64,000 bases of DNA from Lindgomyces ingoldianus (GCF_010093535.1 NW_022985165.1:833956-897955); one strand, 5' to 3'; positions 33,387-45,353 are shown, counted from the stretch's first letter. Made by a program: numbers and translations. Notes: generated by a model from the sequence alone, not told the origin.

Positions 33387-33905
33387 GATGGGAGGGGAAG
33401 GCTATGGGGGTCGTCGTCGCGGCGGCCTAGTAAGAGAGAGGCTTAGGAGGAGGTCAGGGTTACGCGCCGGCGAGAAGGCATAGACGTTAAGTTCGGCGCG
33501 AAATGGCGGAGCGGAGAGGGCGAGGGAGAGAAGGAAACAAATGCGCAGGGAAGCCCAATTGCGCGGTGATTGAAAGTGTGCACCTTGGAGGTTGCCGACA
33601 ACAAAAGGTTTACATGAGGCGCCAAGCTTGACAGGGATCAGCTCGGCGCGTTCTGGTGAATTTCTTAGTCAGCTAAGCTTTTTTGAAGCCCAGACGACCT
33701 TCGCTTTGAAGATTCCAATTGCACTTCAGCGAGACGATTCAAGCTCTCTTCCACCTAGACGGAGCTTTCGAACCTCAATTTTCCTCTCTTGTCTTTAACC
33801 CCCTCTTCAATTCCCTCTTGCCATAACCGTCTTCCACAGCCCAACACATCTCAAGAGAAACGTCACCTCCGAGCCCCGCTCCCACTCCAAACCCACCCAC
33901 CCACA
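33387..33905. other. Divergent promoter region, nup170 / aim41
   Basis: 519 bases between two outward start codons; no gene supported. It is C- and T-rich on the plus strand near aim41. An in-frame open stretch upstream of the aim41 ATG (from 33789) has no upstream ATG in a good position and is treated as 5' UTR. Confidence 0.5.
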
Positions 33906-34556
33906 ATGTCTCTCCTCCGCCTCTCCCGCACACGCCTCCCCTACAAATCCCTCCTCCGTCGCTCCTTCTACACCACGCCTCCCCTCCCCCGTCGCTCCTT
34001 CTACACCACACTTCCCCTCCCCCGTCCCTCCTTCTGTATCACACCTCCCCTCCTCCGTCGCTCCTTCTGCACCATACCTCCCCTCCTCGCCGACATCCAA
34101 CCCACAATCCTCCCCCGCCTGCAATCCGATCTCAAAATTGCCATGCGCTCAAAAGACAAACAACGCCTCAATGTCCTCCGCTCTCTGCTCGCCGAAATCA
34201 CAAATGCCTCCAAAACCGCAAAACCTATTCAAACCGATGGCCAACTGCTGTCCCTCGTACAGAAACACATTTCCTCGTCGCAGCAGGCGATTGATGAGTT
34301 TGAGAAGGCGAGGAGACTGGATTTGGTGGAGAAGGAGCAGGGCCAGGTGGATATTTTGCAGGCGTATGTTGATGAAATTCCAAAGCTGGGTGAGGCGGAG
34401 GTGGATGGAATGGTGGAGGACGTGATGAGGGGGTTGCAGGCGAAACCGCTAAATTTTGGGAGTGTGATGAGGGGAATGGTGGAGGTGATTCAGGGGCGGC
34501 CTGTGGATATGGAGTATGTAAGAACGGCGGTTAGGAAGGTTACTGGGGGGAAGTAG
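33906..34556 (+). CDS. aim41: AIM41-like mitochondrial GatB/YqeY-domain protein
   Basis: Single exon, 216 residues. The start at 33906 (MSLLRLSRTRLPYKSLL) gives an Arg/Ser/Leu-rich, acid-free N-terminus typical of a mitochondrial presequence. Within it four tandem 11-residue units (RRSFYTTPPLP and variants) extend the leader. The YqeY domain spans about 65-216: LQSDLKIAMRSKDKQRLNVL, then LLAEITNASKT, then DEFEKARRLDLVEKEQGQV, ending in a helical tail (FGSVMRGMVEVIQGRPVDM). YqeY domains are related to the tail of GatB, the amidotransferase that makes Gln-tRNA(Gln). AIM41 in yeast is a mitochondrial protein whose loss alters mitochondrial inheritance; its exact reaction is not known. Confidence 0.9.
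   Translation: MSLLRLSRTRLPYKSLLRRSFYTTPPLPRRSFYTTLPLPRPSFCITPPLLRRSFCTIPPLLADIQPTILPRLQSDLKIAMRSKDKQRLNVLRSLLAEITNASKTAKPIQTDGQLLSLVQKHISSSQQAIDEFEKARRLDLVEKEQGQVDILQAYVDEIPKLGEAEVDGMVEDVMRGLQAKPLNFGSVMRGMVEVIQGRPVDMEYVRTAVRKVTGGK
33957..34088 (+). repeat. aim41: 33-bp minisatellite, four units, inside the aim41 presequence
   Basis: Four consecutive 33-base units begin at 33957, 33990, 34023 and 34056, each starting CGTCGCTCCTTC or CGTCCCTCCTTC. They translate to R-R/P-S-F-Y/C-T/I-T/I-P/L-P-L-L/P. The copies differ by a few substitutions with no indels, so the repeat number can change without breaking the frame. Confidence 0.93.
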
Positions 34557-34885
34557 AAGTGGACTTTCGCTTAGGAAAGAGCTGGAGTATATTATATGTA
34601 TATGTAAGACTAGATGTACAAGTCTCTTGACGCTCAGAAAACGGGAGGCGATTGATGAATTGCACTTTGCCAGAAACATGCCCCAATAATTAACTTGAGT
34701 GAAGGCCTTGTCTTGTTATCTAGTCATAGTAATCATAACCATCAATCATAACCATCTCCAAACACAAACGATACCTAAGGAAAAGTCGGACATACCAGCC
34801 CACACCACCATAGACCTTCATGAATACTAGAAACAAGAACGAGTTCACCCACGGCCTTTCTTACCACTTCTACTTCTACTTCCCC
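34557..34885. other. Convergent intergenic region, aim41 / But2-domain gene
   Basis: 329 bases between two stop codons; no gene supported. It should hold two 3' UTRs. Confidence 0.5.
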
Positions 34886-37013
34886 TCAGCAAGCCGCAAC
34901 ATAAAGCCCCACAGGCCGCTTCCCAACCACAGGCCCAGACTGATCAAACTCCACACACAAATCATCCATATCTAGCAACTCATACGAAATCTGCCCCGGC
35001 GTACACGGCTGCCTATCTAGCACCCAATGCTTCCCATTTATCAGATCAAAGCGCGTCAAATGCATTTCCGGATTCGCATGTTCCAGAGACTCGAAGGTGG
35101 CTCCTGGTCCCACGGACTTGTTCAACCTATCCACATCCACAGCCCCCTTGTTATTGAAGCTGAAGTGAGAGTCGGCGAGATGCTTACGGCGGGGGAAGAG
35201 GAAGAGGAGTTCGCATTTCTTGCCGGTGAAGGAAGAGGGGATGTCGAAGGTGTAGAGCGCGGACACGCCTTTGCAGATCTTGGCGTGTTGAGACGGTGGC
35301 CAGGTGTGCTTTGGTTGATGACGGCTGATTTGTTGGATGTAGAGGGGTTGAACGTGGGAGCCTGAGAGATCCTTTTTGCATTGCGCGGGGCCCTTTTCGC
35401 GGGATGTCAAGGGAGCGGGTGTTGCGTGGGGTGAGTGATTGTGCGTGGCCGAGCATAACTTTCCGGGCTTCTCCGACAAAGTCGTCGTCTTGTGAGGCTT
35501 CTTGAAATTCATTGACGTTATGGGTGCCTTCGAAGTCGTTAAACTTACCATCTGCGTTGTTGTAGGCATATTTTCAGGCATATTTGTACCGGGAGGATCG
35601 CGACGCGGCCCCTTGGTCTGACCATGCTTACCCTCCATCGACTCCTCCTCGCACTTCATCGACCCGCATTTAGATGAAGACAAAAAGCTACCCTCATGCC
35701 CCCAGTGGAAATATTCGAGCTTCCAACATTCATGCCCTTCCTGAATTTCCTTCGGCTTGGGGCATTTGGGATTCTTGAAGCATCTTTCGATTTGTTTACA
35801 TGAAGGAATGGTCGTCGATTCTGGATGTGATGGGATTGAAGAAGAAATTTTGGAAGTGGAAGAAGGTGAAAGACGATGGGTTGTTTTGTGCTCCGACGAA
35901 GACGAGCGTTTGATTCTTGGTGAAGTATGCGGCGGAAGAGAGAACGAAGGAGAGGGAGTTGACTTGGGTGTGGGCGTGGAGCACACACTGTGACATAGCG
36001 GCGATGGCGGTGGCGGGATAGATTTCGAGGGTGGAGGAGGGGCTGGACTGGAGGATAAAGGCGCTGGTGGAGATGGGGTCGGCTTGAGACAAGACTCCGC
36101 AAGCTTAACTGGGTAAACGCAGAAGCCCATTTCATCGCATTCCTTCAGCCAAGAGCAGTTGGCGTGAGGTGGCGCAATTGCCATCTATACTAGCCATGAG
36201 CTAGGTCTGAGGACGAAGAAATCAAACGTACCCTAGATAGTGTTGGCTTGCACTTGGGGGGGACCTTGGCCGGGACCATACACTTGGGTGCTTTCTCACA
36301 TGCTGCATACCAAGAGCAGTCATATTTCACCGCCTCTGGCAGCGGTCTCGGGAGATCGTAATGTGGTTTCCGGCTACCGTTGTTAGTGTTATGGTGATTG
36401 CGTGAATGATACCGCAGCTCACCAGGCTTTGGGGACCTCCGGCATAAAGCATTCCGGTGCCTTGTAGCAGTCATCGTACTTCTTGCAATCCATATTCTTC
36501 TTCTCATGTGGCGGGGTCTGTGGTATGCAGTCTCCAGAAGGGCTCAATGTGATAGGGACGCAGGGCGATTTAGTTACGATAGGACTGCTAAAGACACTGT
36601 ATTCACCACCAATGACATCGACAGGGCAAGCCCAGAATGTTGGATCACTCCGAAATGTGAGGGATTTGCCGTCCCCGAGGAAGCCATGAGAACCTGATGA
36701 CGTGAATGTTTGCTCGATAACCGTGGTAGAGACGCTTACGGGAAATACCAGCTCTGCATGCTAACTTAGACGATGCTCCAATGCCGCAACCCCTACCAGC
36801 AGGATCTGTCATAGTTCTCGTCGACGTATCGATGCAGAACTTGGATGGAGGATTGCTGCCACCAATACGAATTGTTCCCTCTCGAAGCTGCCAGACGGGA
36901 CCGGTGACCGAGCCAGTGCCTTTCAATGTAAAGCAGCATTTGCCGTCGTCTCGTTTTAAGACCACTGCTGAAGCTCCTAGGCCAAAGGCCATGGGGAGCA
37001 AGAGTTGCTTCAT
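34886..37013 (-). CDS. Secreted Cys-rich protein: PIR-like domain, four Cys modules, But2 C-terminal domain
   Basis: Four exons on the minus strand: 37013-36749, 36693-36423, 36373-36232 and 36184-34886, giving 658 residues. The signal peptide begins MKQLLLPMAFGLGASAVVL, probably with a Lys-Arg site after it. Residues about 25-130 resemble the cell-wall PIR-type C-terminal domain (CCFTLKGTGSVTGPVWQL, then RIGGSNPPSKFCID, GRGCG and DPTFWACPV). Four tandem modules follow with spacing C-x5-C-x5-C-x9/11-C: Cys 157/163/169/179, 198/204/210/220, 236/242/248/258 and 355/361/367/379. Long Pro/Ser/Thr-rich linkers separate some of them. The C-terminus (about 530-658) is the But2 domain (SALYTFDIPSSFTGKKCELL, ending GLYVAAC). 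The start at 37013 is preferred over the upstream Met at 37070 because it opens the signal peptide. The role is unknown; a cell-wall or extracellular structural protein is most likely. Exon joins fall in frame and keep the Cys spacing. Confidence 0.85.
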
Positions 37014-38576
37014 CGTGGTAAATAGAGGAAGGCAGATGGCTTCAAAGAATAATCGAAGCAAAGCATACAAAAGAAGTAATGGATGGGGTGTTGGTGGGTG
37101 TTGAGCAGGAGTTCAAAGGATGAACTCAGCTTTGGAATATATATGAGAGAAGAGGCAGCACTGCTCTGTAGACCCAGGGAAAAACAAAGGCTCAAGGCCA
37201 CTTCCACTACTGCGATGAACGGTGACCTTGGCTCTTGCCAGTCCCCACTAGGCTACGGGGCGAAAATGGACAGAAGAAGCGGGTAGACCAAAGCAGAAGG
37301 AAAGTGTGAATGGGGTCAGAGAGGAGTAATACTTCAAGTATAGGAACGTGACTTGAATCAAAGAAGTGCCTGGTGCCCCCTAACCTGCGGGTGCACTTCT
37401 GGGAAGGAATCGACAAGAAGCAGGTGGCTAAGATGATGATGAGGCAAGTGTGACTGCCGCAACTTGCGCCTTTGTTGCATTCTTACACGGTAGTGACTTT
37501 GGGTTTGCTTTCCAATAACGAAAGACGAAGTTTGAAGAAGGGACCAAACCATCGTTCTCGTTGCTTCTCTACGAGGAGTGTCATCCGCAAGAAGTGTCAT
37601 CCACGGCATTGAAATGTGCGGTAATAGGCATCGGCAGTGCTGTATCTACTAATTATAATCCGAGGCCAGCTTTCGTCAGAAGCATTGAAATGTTCTGCGA
37701 ATCGACTTATTCTAGACGTGACCGACATTCCCATACGCCTCCGATAATTCATAGAGAAGGGTCTGGGCAGGACCAGGTGGAAGGTACTACTTTAGAGATC
37801 AAGTGCGGACGGTGAAGGAAGAGAGAGAATTCCAGCCCGACTGTCCACGAATGTTCGCGATGTTCAGTGGTGGTCCGAGAAATTAGCGAGGCTGGATAGA
37901 GTGGGTGAGAGGGCTGAGGCTGCTTACCCCTGTCATGTCACAACGCCATTGACGTCATTCTTCTTGTCCTCCCACCGCAGGTCTTCTCTTTGGTCTGGTC
38001 AGAAGACTTGAAGGTAGGGATATCCTGTAAAGAACATTTCGGGCAAACAGAGGTATCCCTGAATCTACAATTGGAGACCTTCAATTCCAGCTGCAAAGTT
38101 GCCCAATTGGGTTCACTGTTCCTCGCCGCACATCTGGCCTCTTGCCCAAAGTCTGCGCCCAAAGGTAATACTGTGGTTTCATTTCATGCTCACTGTGCGC
38201 AGTCTGCAACATAATTGACACCTAGACGACTGTTCACATCTCATCCCACCAATAATGGGCGTGGGCTGAGATTTAGTAAATGCAGGGCCTTGGGATGCGC
38301 CGATGACGAAGCCCTGCCGCATCGCTCAAGAAGTTGGCTGCATCCACAGCACCACCAACTCTCGTCGCTCAGTCCTCAACTTGACTACCTGGCGGTCCAA
38401 GCCCTATAGCTGCTAGTGCCCGATCGCAAATAAAGCCCTCTTCCACCAACTAAAAGCTCGTCACTCTTCATCCTCTCTTCTTTTCTCTCGAGTCCTTATC
38501 TAGGAGCCCCGCCTCATACATCGTTGATATTAACCCGGCAGGTTACGTGGCAGTTCGTTCCACAACCAGCCCAACC
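37014..38576. other. Divergent intergenic region, But2-domain gene / DUF8035 gene
   Basis: No gene supported in 1.56 kb. Short open frames lack domains. A short inverted pair (GAAGTGC at 37363 and GCACTTC near 37393) brackets a C/G-rich segment; its role is unknown. Confidence 0.45.
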
Positions 38577-40039
38577 ATGTATCGGTCTTCTACAGGAAAC
38601 CTTGCCCAATTCGAGGATCCGCCAGTGCGCGGCGAACGATGGGATCGCGAAAAATTCGAGCGCATGAGCCGTCACGGTGGTGGACGTGATGAGCATGACC
38701 ACTTCCGCTTTGAGGAGCACGATCGCTTGCCCAAGGGCGGTAGTCGCGATATCGAACTTGATGAGCGATTTGACCGCCGCGGGGCTCGAGTTGTCGAACG
38801 CGAACGTTTTCATGAGGACGAACGCTTCCCCCAACCTCGCCGTCATCGAGCTGACTTCCTCGACGAACCGACCGCATCCGAGCTCGCAAGTCGTGCTCTC
38901 GCCCCTTACCGGCGGAAGTCTATCATAGAAAGAGACGTCGGCATTGCAGTTAGGCGCCCAGCTCGACCTCAATTCCTTCGACGCCAATCTTCTCTCGACA
39001 CTTTCGATCGCCGACCACTGCCAAAGTACAGCGATCTGGAGAGGGAGGAATGGCGACCCCCTGCTAACGTCCCCATCCCCCTTCCTATCCGTGAACGCCG
39101 CCGGTCTCCTTCTCGCCGTGGCTTCCGCGAGGGTGATTATGAAGAAGTCAGGTTCCGAGACATCGATCGCGAGCCACGAGGAGAAGAGTATCGAGAGGTG
39201 GAAGTACGACGTGAGAAGAGCAGGCGGAGACGAAGCCGAAGCAGAGCCGCAAGAAGCATCGCTCAATCATCAGTCCGAAGTTCTTCGTCTTCTAGCTTTG
39301 AAGAAGTCTCCCCAGTTCGATCGACTGTCGGCCGAAAGGGTAAGACCCGAATGCCCAAGCGATTAGTGCGAAAGCAGGCTGTTATCGAGCTTGGCTACCC
39401 ATTCGAAGAAGAGGTAAGTTCAAGCTCTCAAGTCCTTACATTAGTGCTAATTAGAGTAGGATGATTTTATCATCGTTCGACGAGCTCTTGAGAAAGAACA
39501 GATTGACGAGATTATCAAAATCAGCGAGAATTACAAAGATGGTAAGGGAGCGCTTCATCATCCGAGGCTTCGTTGCTAAGATATGCGCAGAGAAAACCAC
39601 ATACGTGTATGAAGAGCGAAGGGAGGTAGAGCATGCTCCGCCACCTCTTCCACCACCAGAAGTTCTTGCTCCACTACCACCGCCGCCGCCTCCGCCTTCA
39701 GTTCACCACCACCACCCAGCTCCAAGTGTGCATTATTCTCAGTCTGTCCGCGGCGTGTCGCCTTCCCGCCACGGTCATGAAGTATTCGAGGAGCGAATTG
39801 AGGAATCTAATCATATCTGCGGACCTTTGACAGTTCTTGTCCCTGAGGAACGGCGGATTGTCCGCAGCGAGCGCGATATCAAGGATGAAATTCGACTTCT
39901 CGAGGCAGAACGTCGGATGCTTAAATACGAGCGAGAAGGCGACTTCGAAATCATTGAACGACGAGAGCCTCGTAGGGAGGTCGTCCGCGTCGAAAAGGAC
40001 CGAAAGGGTAGGTTGGCCCTTGTCCGCTCAGCACATTAA
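38577..40039 (+). CDS. DUF8035-family protein, Arg/Glu-rich and proline-rich
   Basis: Three exons: 38577-39413, 39460-39541 and 39591-40039, giving 455 residues. The introns are 46 and 49 bases, GT-AG. The start MYRSSTGNLAQFEDPP matches the usual start of the family. The protein is highly charged, with RRRRSRSRAARS-type Arg/Ser runs. A conserved central module spans the first two joins (DDFIIVRRALEKEQIDEIIK, then ISENYKD-EKTTYVYEERR). A proline tract (APLPPPPPPPSVHHHH) follows. The C-terminal helical segment is SERDIKDEIRLLEAERRML, ending DRKGRLALVRSAH. DUF8035 proteins are common in filamentous ascomycetes and have no assigned function. The Arg/Ser runs could indicate RNA association, which is speculation. 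The in-frame GTG at 38547 is not used as start. Confidence 0.85.
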
Positions 40040-40525
40040 GGACGGAGTTGATATTCTGGGTAGCGAGAGGACCGCCGAATCCGAAACTGGTTGCGGCGAT
40101 GATGGCCACCCTTACTTGAACGATTTTGATTGTTTCTTCCATATTCACTAGTTTCTACGATATCCGACTTGGTTCCTGGATGGTATAACGGCCGCTACCA
40201 TTGATCTGCTTCATCTCTTCACTTTTGTATCCCTTAAGGAAAGGCATTCTTTGGGATTGGAAGGGTAGTTTGGCGTGGACATACATGAAGGGCGTGGGAG
40301 GATTTCTTTAGTTCAGTGCAATTTCAGATAAAGACTCGATCAAAATACCAATTTACGATTTCATGAACCTCTTCGCCATTTGCAGAACACCACTCGATAG
40401 ACATGTGGAAGTTGAGCGAAGTTGAGTCCTCGGAATTAACCATATTTCACCTCCCAAACTCCGAGAAATCTCCAGAAGCTCGCTCCATCACGACCTGTTC
40501 TCATCGCACACACGCCTATTCTGAA
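40040..40525. other. Intergenic region, DUF8035 gene to arv1
   Basis: No gene supported. An in-frame ATG at 40403 would extend arv1 by 41 residues without family similarity, so I treat 40403-40525 as leader. Confidence 0.5.
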
Positions 40526-41585
40526 ATGCCAATCTGCATAGAATGTCGCTTTCCTGTCGAAGCCTTATATACAGCCTACAGCAAGGCCGATGACCGATCT
40601 CTTGGAAAGGGCGTTCGACTGACGCAATGTCCGCGCTGCAAGCGGTTTGCGGACAAATATGTCGAGCATGATTTCGTGGTCTTGTTTATCGATTTGGTGT
40701 TGATCAAGCCACAGGTACGTGTTTTAACTTACGGCAGAGATTGAAGAGGGTGGAAGGATGGTAATGAGTTTGGATAGGTCTATCGACATCTCCTGTTCAA
40801 CCGTCTCGGACGCGACGATGATAAGTTTGACGTACACCATCTCCCTCCATGCCCTTCACACCAAGCTCACGATTCTCACCTAGCGCTCCATAGTCCGCCT
40901 TGGAATCCTTCTCCTCCTCTTCGATGTCTACCTAACCTGGGCACGCATCGAAAAGCTCTCTCTCCCGCCCTCCTCTCCGCACCACGTCCCTCCTCCCTCC
41001 TCTACCCCAACCAATACATCCCTCCCGCCGTCGTCGCACGAAACAAACACGAATGCCGCGGTCCTGCAAGCCCAACCGCTAATACTCCAGTACCTCTTCT
41101 TCCTCTTTCTAGTCGTTTCCAGCACCCTGGCATTCCACATGCCAATTCGCCTCCTGTGTTCGCTGCCCCCCACCCGAATCCCACGTATCTGGCGGGGGTT
41201 CTGGAAGAGGATAGTGCCGTACTACCCGCATCCGACGCCCCTGTCTACCGCTCTCCTTGTTAGCTCCTGTACGAAGCTGTTTCCTATCTTGCTCATAATA
41301 TGGGACTATGATCTGCCTTCTTCTGCGACGGCGGTTAGCTGGGCGGTGATAGTGAATAATGTCGCGGCATTGGAGATATTGATGGATTGTGGATATTTGC
41401 GGGCTGGGGTTTTGGTTGGTATCGGTGCGGGGTTGAGGAGTGTTATTGCGAATTTTGTGCTCAGGGCTATGGGGTTGGGCACAGGTTGGGGCGACGGGAC
41501 GGCTGGGTGGGGAGATGTGGATAGTTTAGTGGGGATGGTTAGGGGAGTGGATGGGTGGGTTAGAAGAGGAATTGAGAACGGATGA
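40526..41585 (+). CDS. arv1: ARV1 lipid-homeostasis protein of the ER
   Basis: Three exons: 40526-40714, 40778-40831 and 40884-41585, giving 314 residues. The start at 40526 gives MPICIECRFPVEALYTAYSK, the normal beginning of the ARV1 homology domain with its zinc-ribbon-like Cys pairs (CIEC ... CPRC). The domain runs into VEHDFVVLFIDLVLIKPQ-VYRHLLFNRLGRDDD across the first join. After RSIVRLGILLLLFDVYLTWAR there are several membrane helices (ILQYLFFLFLVVSSTLAFHM, ILLIIWDYDL). A Pro/Ser-rich loop of about 50 residues separates helices 1 and 2. ARV1 acts in sterol transport, sphingolipid balance and GPI-anchor synthesis in the ER. Without the second intron the frame is unrelated, so splicing is required. 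Confidence 0.93.
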
Positions 41586-41945
41586 TGCGGATATATGGTG
41601 GCTGGTCGTGGGTTAAGCTCGGAGACGCTACACGAGTTGAATGGATCATGTTTGCGAATGTGAAGGTAATGAATTATGGTCGATCAATGTACATGTGCAT
41701 CCTTCTCAAGCCTAGATGAACTCCCAGCCCATCAGTCCATAGTACAATCGCGTCTAATCTAGAGAATCCAAATGGGCTCCCTCAAACCCCGTATTGTTGG
41801 TAAAAATCCAGCCAGAGCGCGCCTTAAATGTACAGCGAGCACTTCAGCCTTCGAAATCCCAAACTATGCTGAGTGTTGCTTCTTCTGGTTATCCTGTCGC
41901 CCCTCCCCCCATGCTTCCCATGCGCTAGGCTTCCTCCTTGTGGGA
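41586..41945. other. Convergent intergenic region, arv1 / vma9
   Basis: 360 bases between two stops; no gene supported. It is interpreted as two 3' UTRs. Confidence 0.5.
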
Positions 41946-42454
41946 CTAAAGCCGGTGAAGCTCGTCATCGGCTCGGATATCGTACCGGATTGGAGAGATG
42001 AGGGGATGTAGTTGTGCGAGGAAGGTTATGGCTAGATGACGAGAGTGAGTCGGTTAAGAACCAGGGACACCAAGGGGAACGACTACTCACCCCACATTAG
42101 GTACATTGAAACCGCCGAGAGAAGAAGTGTTGACCGCCAGACACTGTTGATAATCGTTAGCTCTTCTCCCCAGAAGTCATTGCCTGTACCACAGACTCGC
42201 TAGCAGTGTTTCGAACTAGATAGGAGCGGAAGGGTTGCCAGAGGGTTGCTTCGCTCTACCTTCGACGAAGATAGAAGGAAATGAAATGAGGGGGGGAACA
42301 GGAGGGACTCACGTCTGGTTCTCTCCCTTGGGTGTGCCAAACCAGGCGCCGGCGCAGAAGACAGCGACCACGATCAAACCGATGAGTGGAGCCCAGCTGC
42401 AACTGTTAGCGACGTATAGTGAGGCAAGTGGGAACACGGTTACCCATTTGCCAT
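41946..42454 (-). CDS. vma9: V-type ATPase subunit e (VMA9), small four-exon gene
   Basis: Minus strand, four exons: 42454-42444 (only 11 bases), 42396-42313, 42143-42091 and 42031-41946, giving 77 residues. The introns are 47, 169 and 59 bases, all GT-AG. The protein reads MANGWAPLIGLIVVAVFCAG, then AWFGTPKGENQTVWRST, then AVSMYLMWAITFLAQLHPL, with a charged tail ending DELHRL. This is the two-helix subunit e of the V-ATPase Vo membrane sector (ATP6V0E, Vma9), which is needed for assembly of the proton pump that acidifies vacuoles. The conserved KGENQTVWR loop and the AQLHPLI motif make the call firm. The gene is too fragmented for any long open frame and would be missed by a simple ORF scan. 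Confidence 0.95.
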
Positions 42455-44785
42455 GATTATCAGTATTCTATGGCCGAATTACCGGGGGGACGTTGGCTGT
42501 GTGAGGAGATTCGATGCCTTGCTTTGTCTGTGAGTAGTGAGCTTCAGAGCTCTGACGATGCCTCTTGAACCCTGTCACTTTCTTGGCACGTTAGTCCGAA
42601 TACAGTAACGCCGCCTCTACGATACAATGAAGGACTTCATTCTTAATCCAACCTCCATCGATTCTCTGCCACTTTCTATACCACGTAGTAACCATTGCCC
42701 CCCACGGGCCAGTCGCTTGGGACAGGATACCATAACTTTTGTTCCGATTTATATCCTCATCCTTCCATTCCTCTGCACATCATTGCTTGATTGCGGAAGT
42801 ATACCGTTCCGCCTCATTCTTCATATCCTGAGCGAGACTAGACCGTGTTTGACTTCTTTCATGTAGATCTCTGACACCCTTCCCCTTAATTTTTCTTTTT
42901 CTTTATAGATGGGTCAATCCCCGTAACTTTCCTTGGACGTTTCACTCCCTTCTCCCTTCATCCAGCTCTTTTACCATGGTTTAGCGGTCTTTTCGCGGCA
43001 TTGCGACTTGTCTGAAATATCTTTCTTGTTTAAGAAACTCCAGAATCCACTCCTATATCACAACAATTTTCGTTGACTGATGGGTCACTTCATTGGATTC
43101 GTTCTACACCCTTCCATGCATATTTTTCGCTCTCAGGACCCTTCAGCCGCCTAAGTGCCCTTCAGTTTCTTCTTCGAAATCATTGATGCGTCGCTTTGGT
43201 TGCAGCTCGAGGTTTTCCGAGAGCCTCAGACCGGTGAGTTCGCCTGTCAGCCTTGCGCATGAGGCTCTCGCTTGTAGCCGCACAATAAAATTAACCACTG
43301 GAAAGCGTAAGTGAATAGCTCTTGTTCGTCACTACAGTCTAGTTTACCTTATTTTTTTTTTTCGTGCGGCTCATCCCTCCAATAATCTTCACTACCCAAA
43401 TGCTACTAACGAATTCCGGTAGATTGACTGCTCGTCAAGAATAATGTACTTTTTCTGCACAATCGTGGAGCTGCAATGCAAGTGATTGCTGCACATACGC
43501 CGCCTCTTTGCACACCTCTTTGCACCAATATCCCCTCGCTAAATTCCCACACTGAGAACCGATGTTGAAGGACTCGAAATGGGCGGAATCCTCTGGATAC
43601 CTCTTAACTTTGCCGCGAGGACTGGCACATTTTTCGCCTTCAATTGTCTTCTCTCTTCTCATGGATTCTGGCGAGACTCTGCTTTCCGGGAATTAGAGTT
43701 AGATGTAGTTCACCGCTCTCCGGTCTCGGCTCTCTGTTTAGGCTTATCGTCGGGATCAAATGATTCGAATGCTGCAATAGCCCTTGCTCAGCACGTTGCT
43801 TTCGAAGAGCTACGCCCGGACAGGATACATCGGACGAATGAAATCTGAGCTTCTCGTAATACCAATTGCAATCCTACTGCTATTGATACCATAAATGAAC
43901 ATTCTAAGTGGACCTTCCTAATGGGCGTCTGCAGGCTTGTGGCTCATGGCCTCGACATCTCAAATGCTATCATGACACTGTACGGGATTCAAATGGACCA
44001 AGGTACTTCCCCTGCAAATGCCTCACATTTCGATAGGCCTGTGGTTACTACTCATTCGTCGGCACTCCCTTGCTCATGTCGGTAGCCATGACCGAGCGAA
44101 GACCAATTAGGCTAACAGTGTTAGGGACCCCTCACCCGATAGGTTACCAAGCACCCAGGTCTTTAGCAAGCTCTTTAGATTTTCGACTCTAAAGCAGGAC
44201 AACTGGAGTACAGTAGGGAAAGTGAGGTATACTACACTGAATGAAGATAGGGCATGAATACTACCAAATGTGTCCTTGAGCGAATACAATCGGCCCTTAA
44301 GGGGTTTACCTCCGACAAGTAAATGCTTGCCACGCTCTTAGCCGCGTTACCCAGCTTGGCTTGCTAATCTCAACCTTGGCGCATTCCCAGGTCCACGTCA
44401 ACTTCTGAAGCGCCTGCGGCTTGAGAGGCTTTGGAACCTGACACGGATCAGTGCAGATTGCTCTATTTGCCTTCAATGAAGCTACAATCCAGTTAGGCCC
44501 ATCCTATTACGAATGCGTATTCATGCAGGAATGAGATTAAACCAAAGTTACCTGCAGCCGCCCCATTTTCTGAACAAGTAGCACGGAAAATAACGTCCTT
44601 CATACTGGTTGCCTCACATTTTTTGGTAGCCTTGTGATAACAAGCGTAATATAAAGGGGTATTCTAATGTTTTCCACGACATATAAAGTCCGGAGCGTTC
44701 TGCATGACAACCCTCCAGGCATTTCAAGTCCTCAGCAATCATTCCAAACGTTCCCCATTCTCGCTCCCTCTCATTCCCGGTCATT
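42455..44785. other. Intergenic region, vma9 to orphan gene
   Basis: 2.3 kb without a supported gene. Small frames occur at 43093-43314, 43579-43848 and about 43853-44090 (the last reads MGVCRLVAHGLDISNAI from 43921). They show no domains and no clear splice sites. A long 5' UTR of the downstream gene is possible. Confidence 0.4.
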
Positions 44786-45322
44786 ATGGAAGAAGAAATT
44801 GTCCTGATTGGCGACGAATCGTCTATGACTGTTATATCTTCTCCTTTGTTGGATCGTCCACACTCCGAACGGGACTACGATGCATCAAGCTCCAGGGAAG
44901 CCGTGCTGGAGAGCGTACAATGTACGCTACTGCCTTCGAACCCCGAAACTCCTCCAGATCATCCTTCTATTGAGCGCGAGTTGTCGTTTAGACCGAAGCA
45001 AGAACACCAGCATCGGAGCTCTTTCTCTTCTCCAAAAGAACAAAACAACAACTTCTCATGCTGCCAGTGCCATTATGGAAATTGTTCACCATTTCATGCG
45101 CATCCTTCAAATTGTCAAGGCGGACGAATGAAATACACGTCCAAGTCTCCATTTCCCCCAGAACTGCTTTGGTCGTGCCCACAATCACCAAGTGATCCCA
45201 GACCGCCATATAAAATGAATCAGTTTCCACCAAACTTCAACAATTCTTTAGCACCTCCACCTGTGAGTATTAACATAACTAAACTTCCAATTCTACATGA
45301 AGCTAATAAGACATCAAGCCTC

Positions 45323-45353
<31 letters not shown>

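Noticed and set aside
37363..37400. Segment similar to the arms of the 12.75-kb element (CTAACCTGCGGGTGCA)
   Set aside because: Only about 16 bases match and no CAGTG end or second arm is present.
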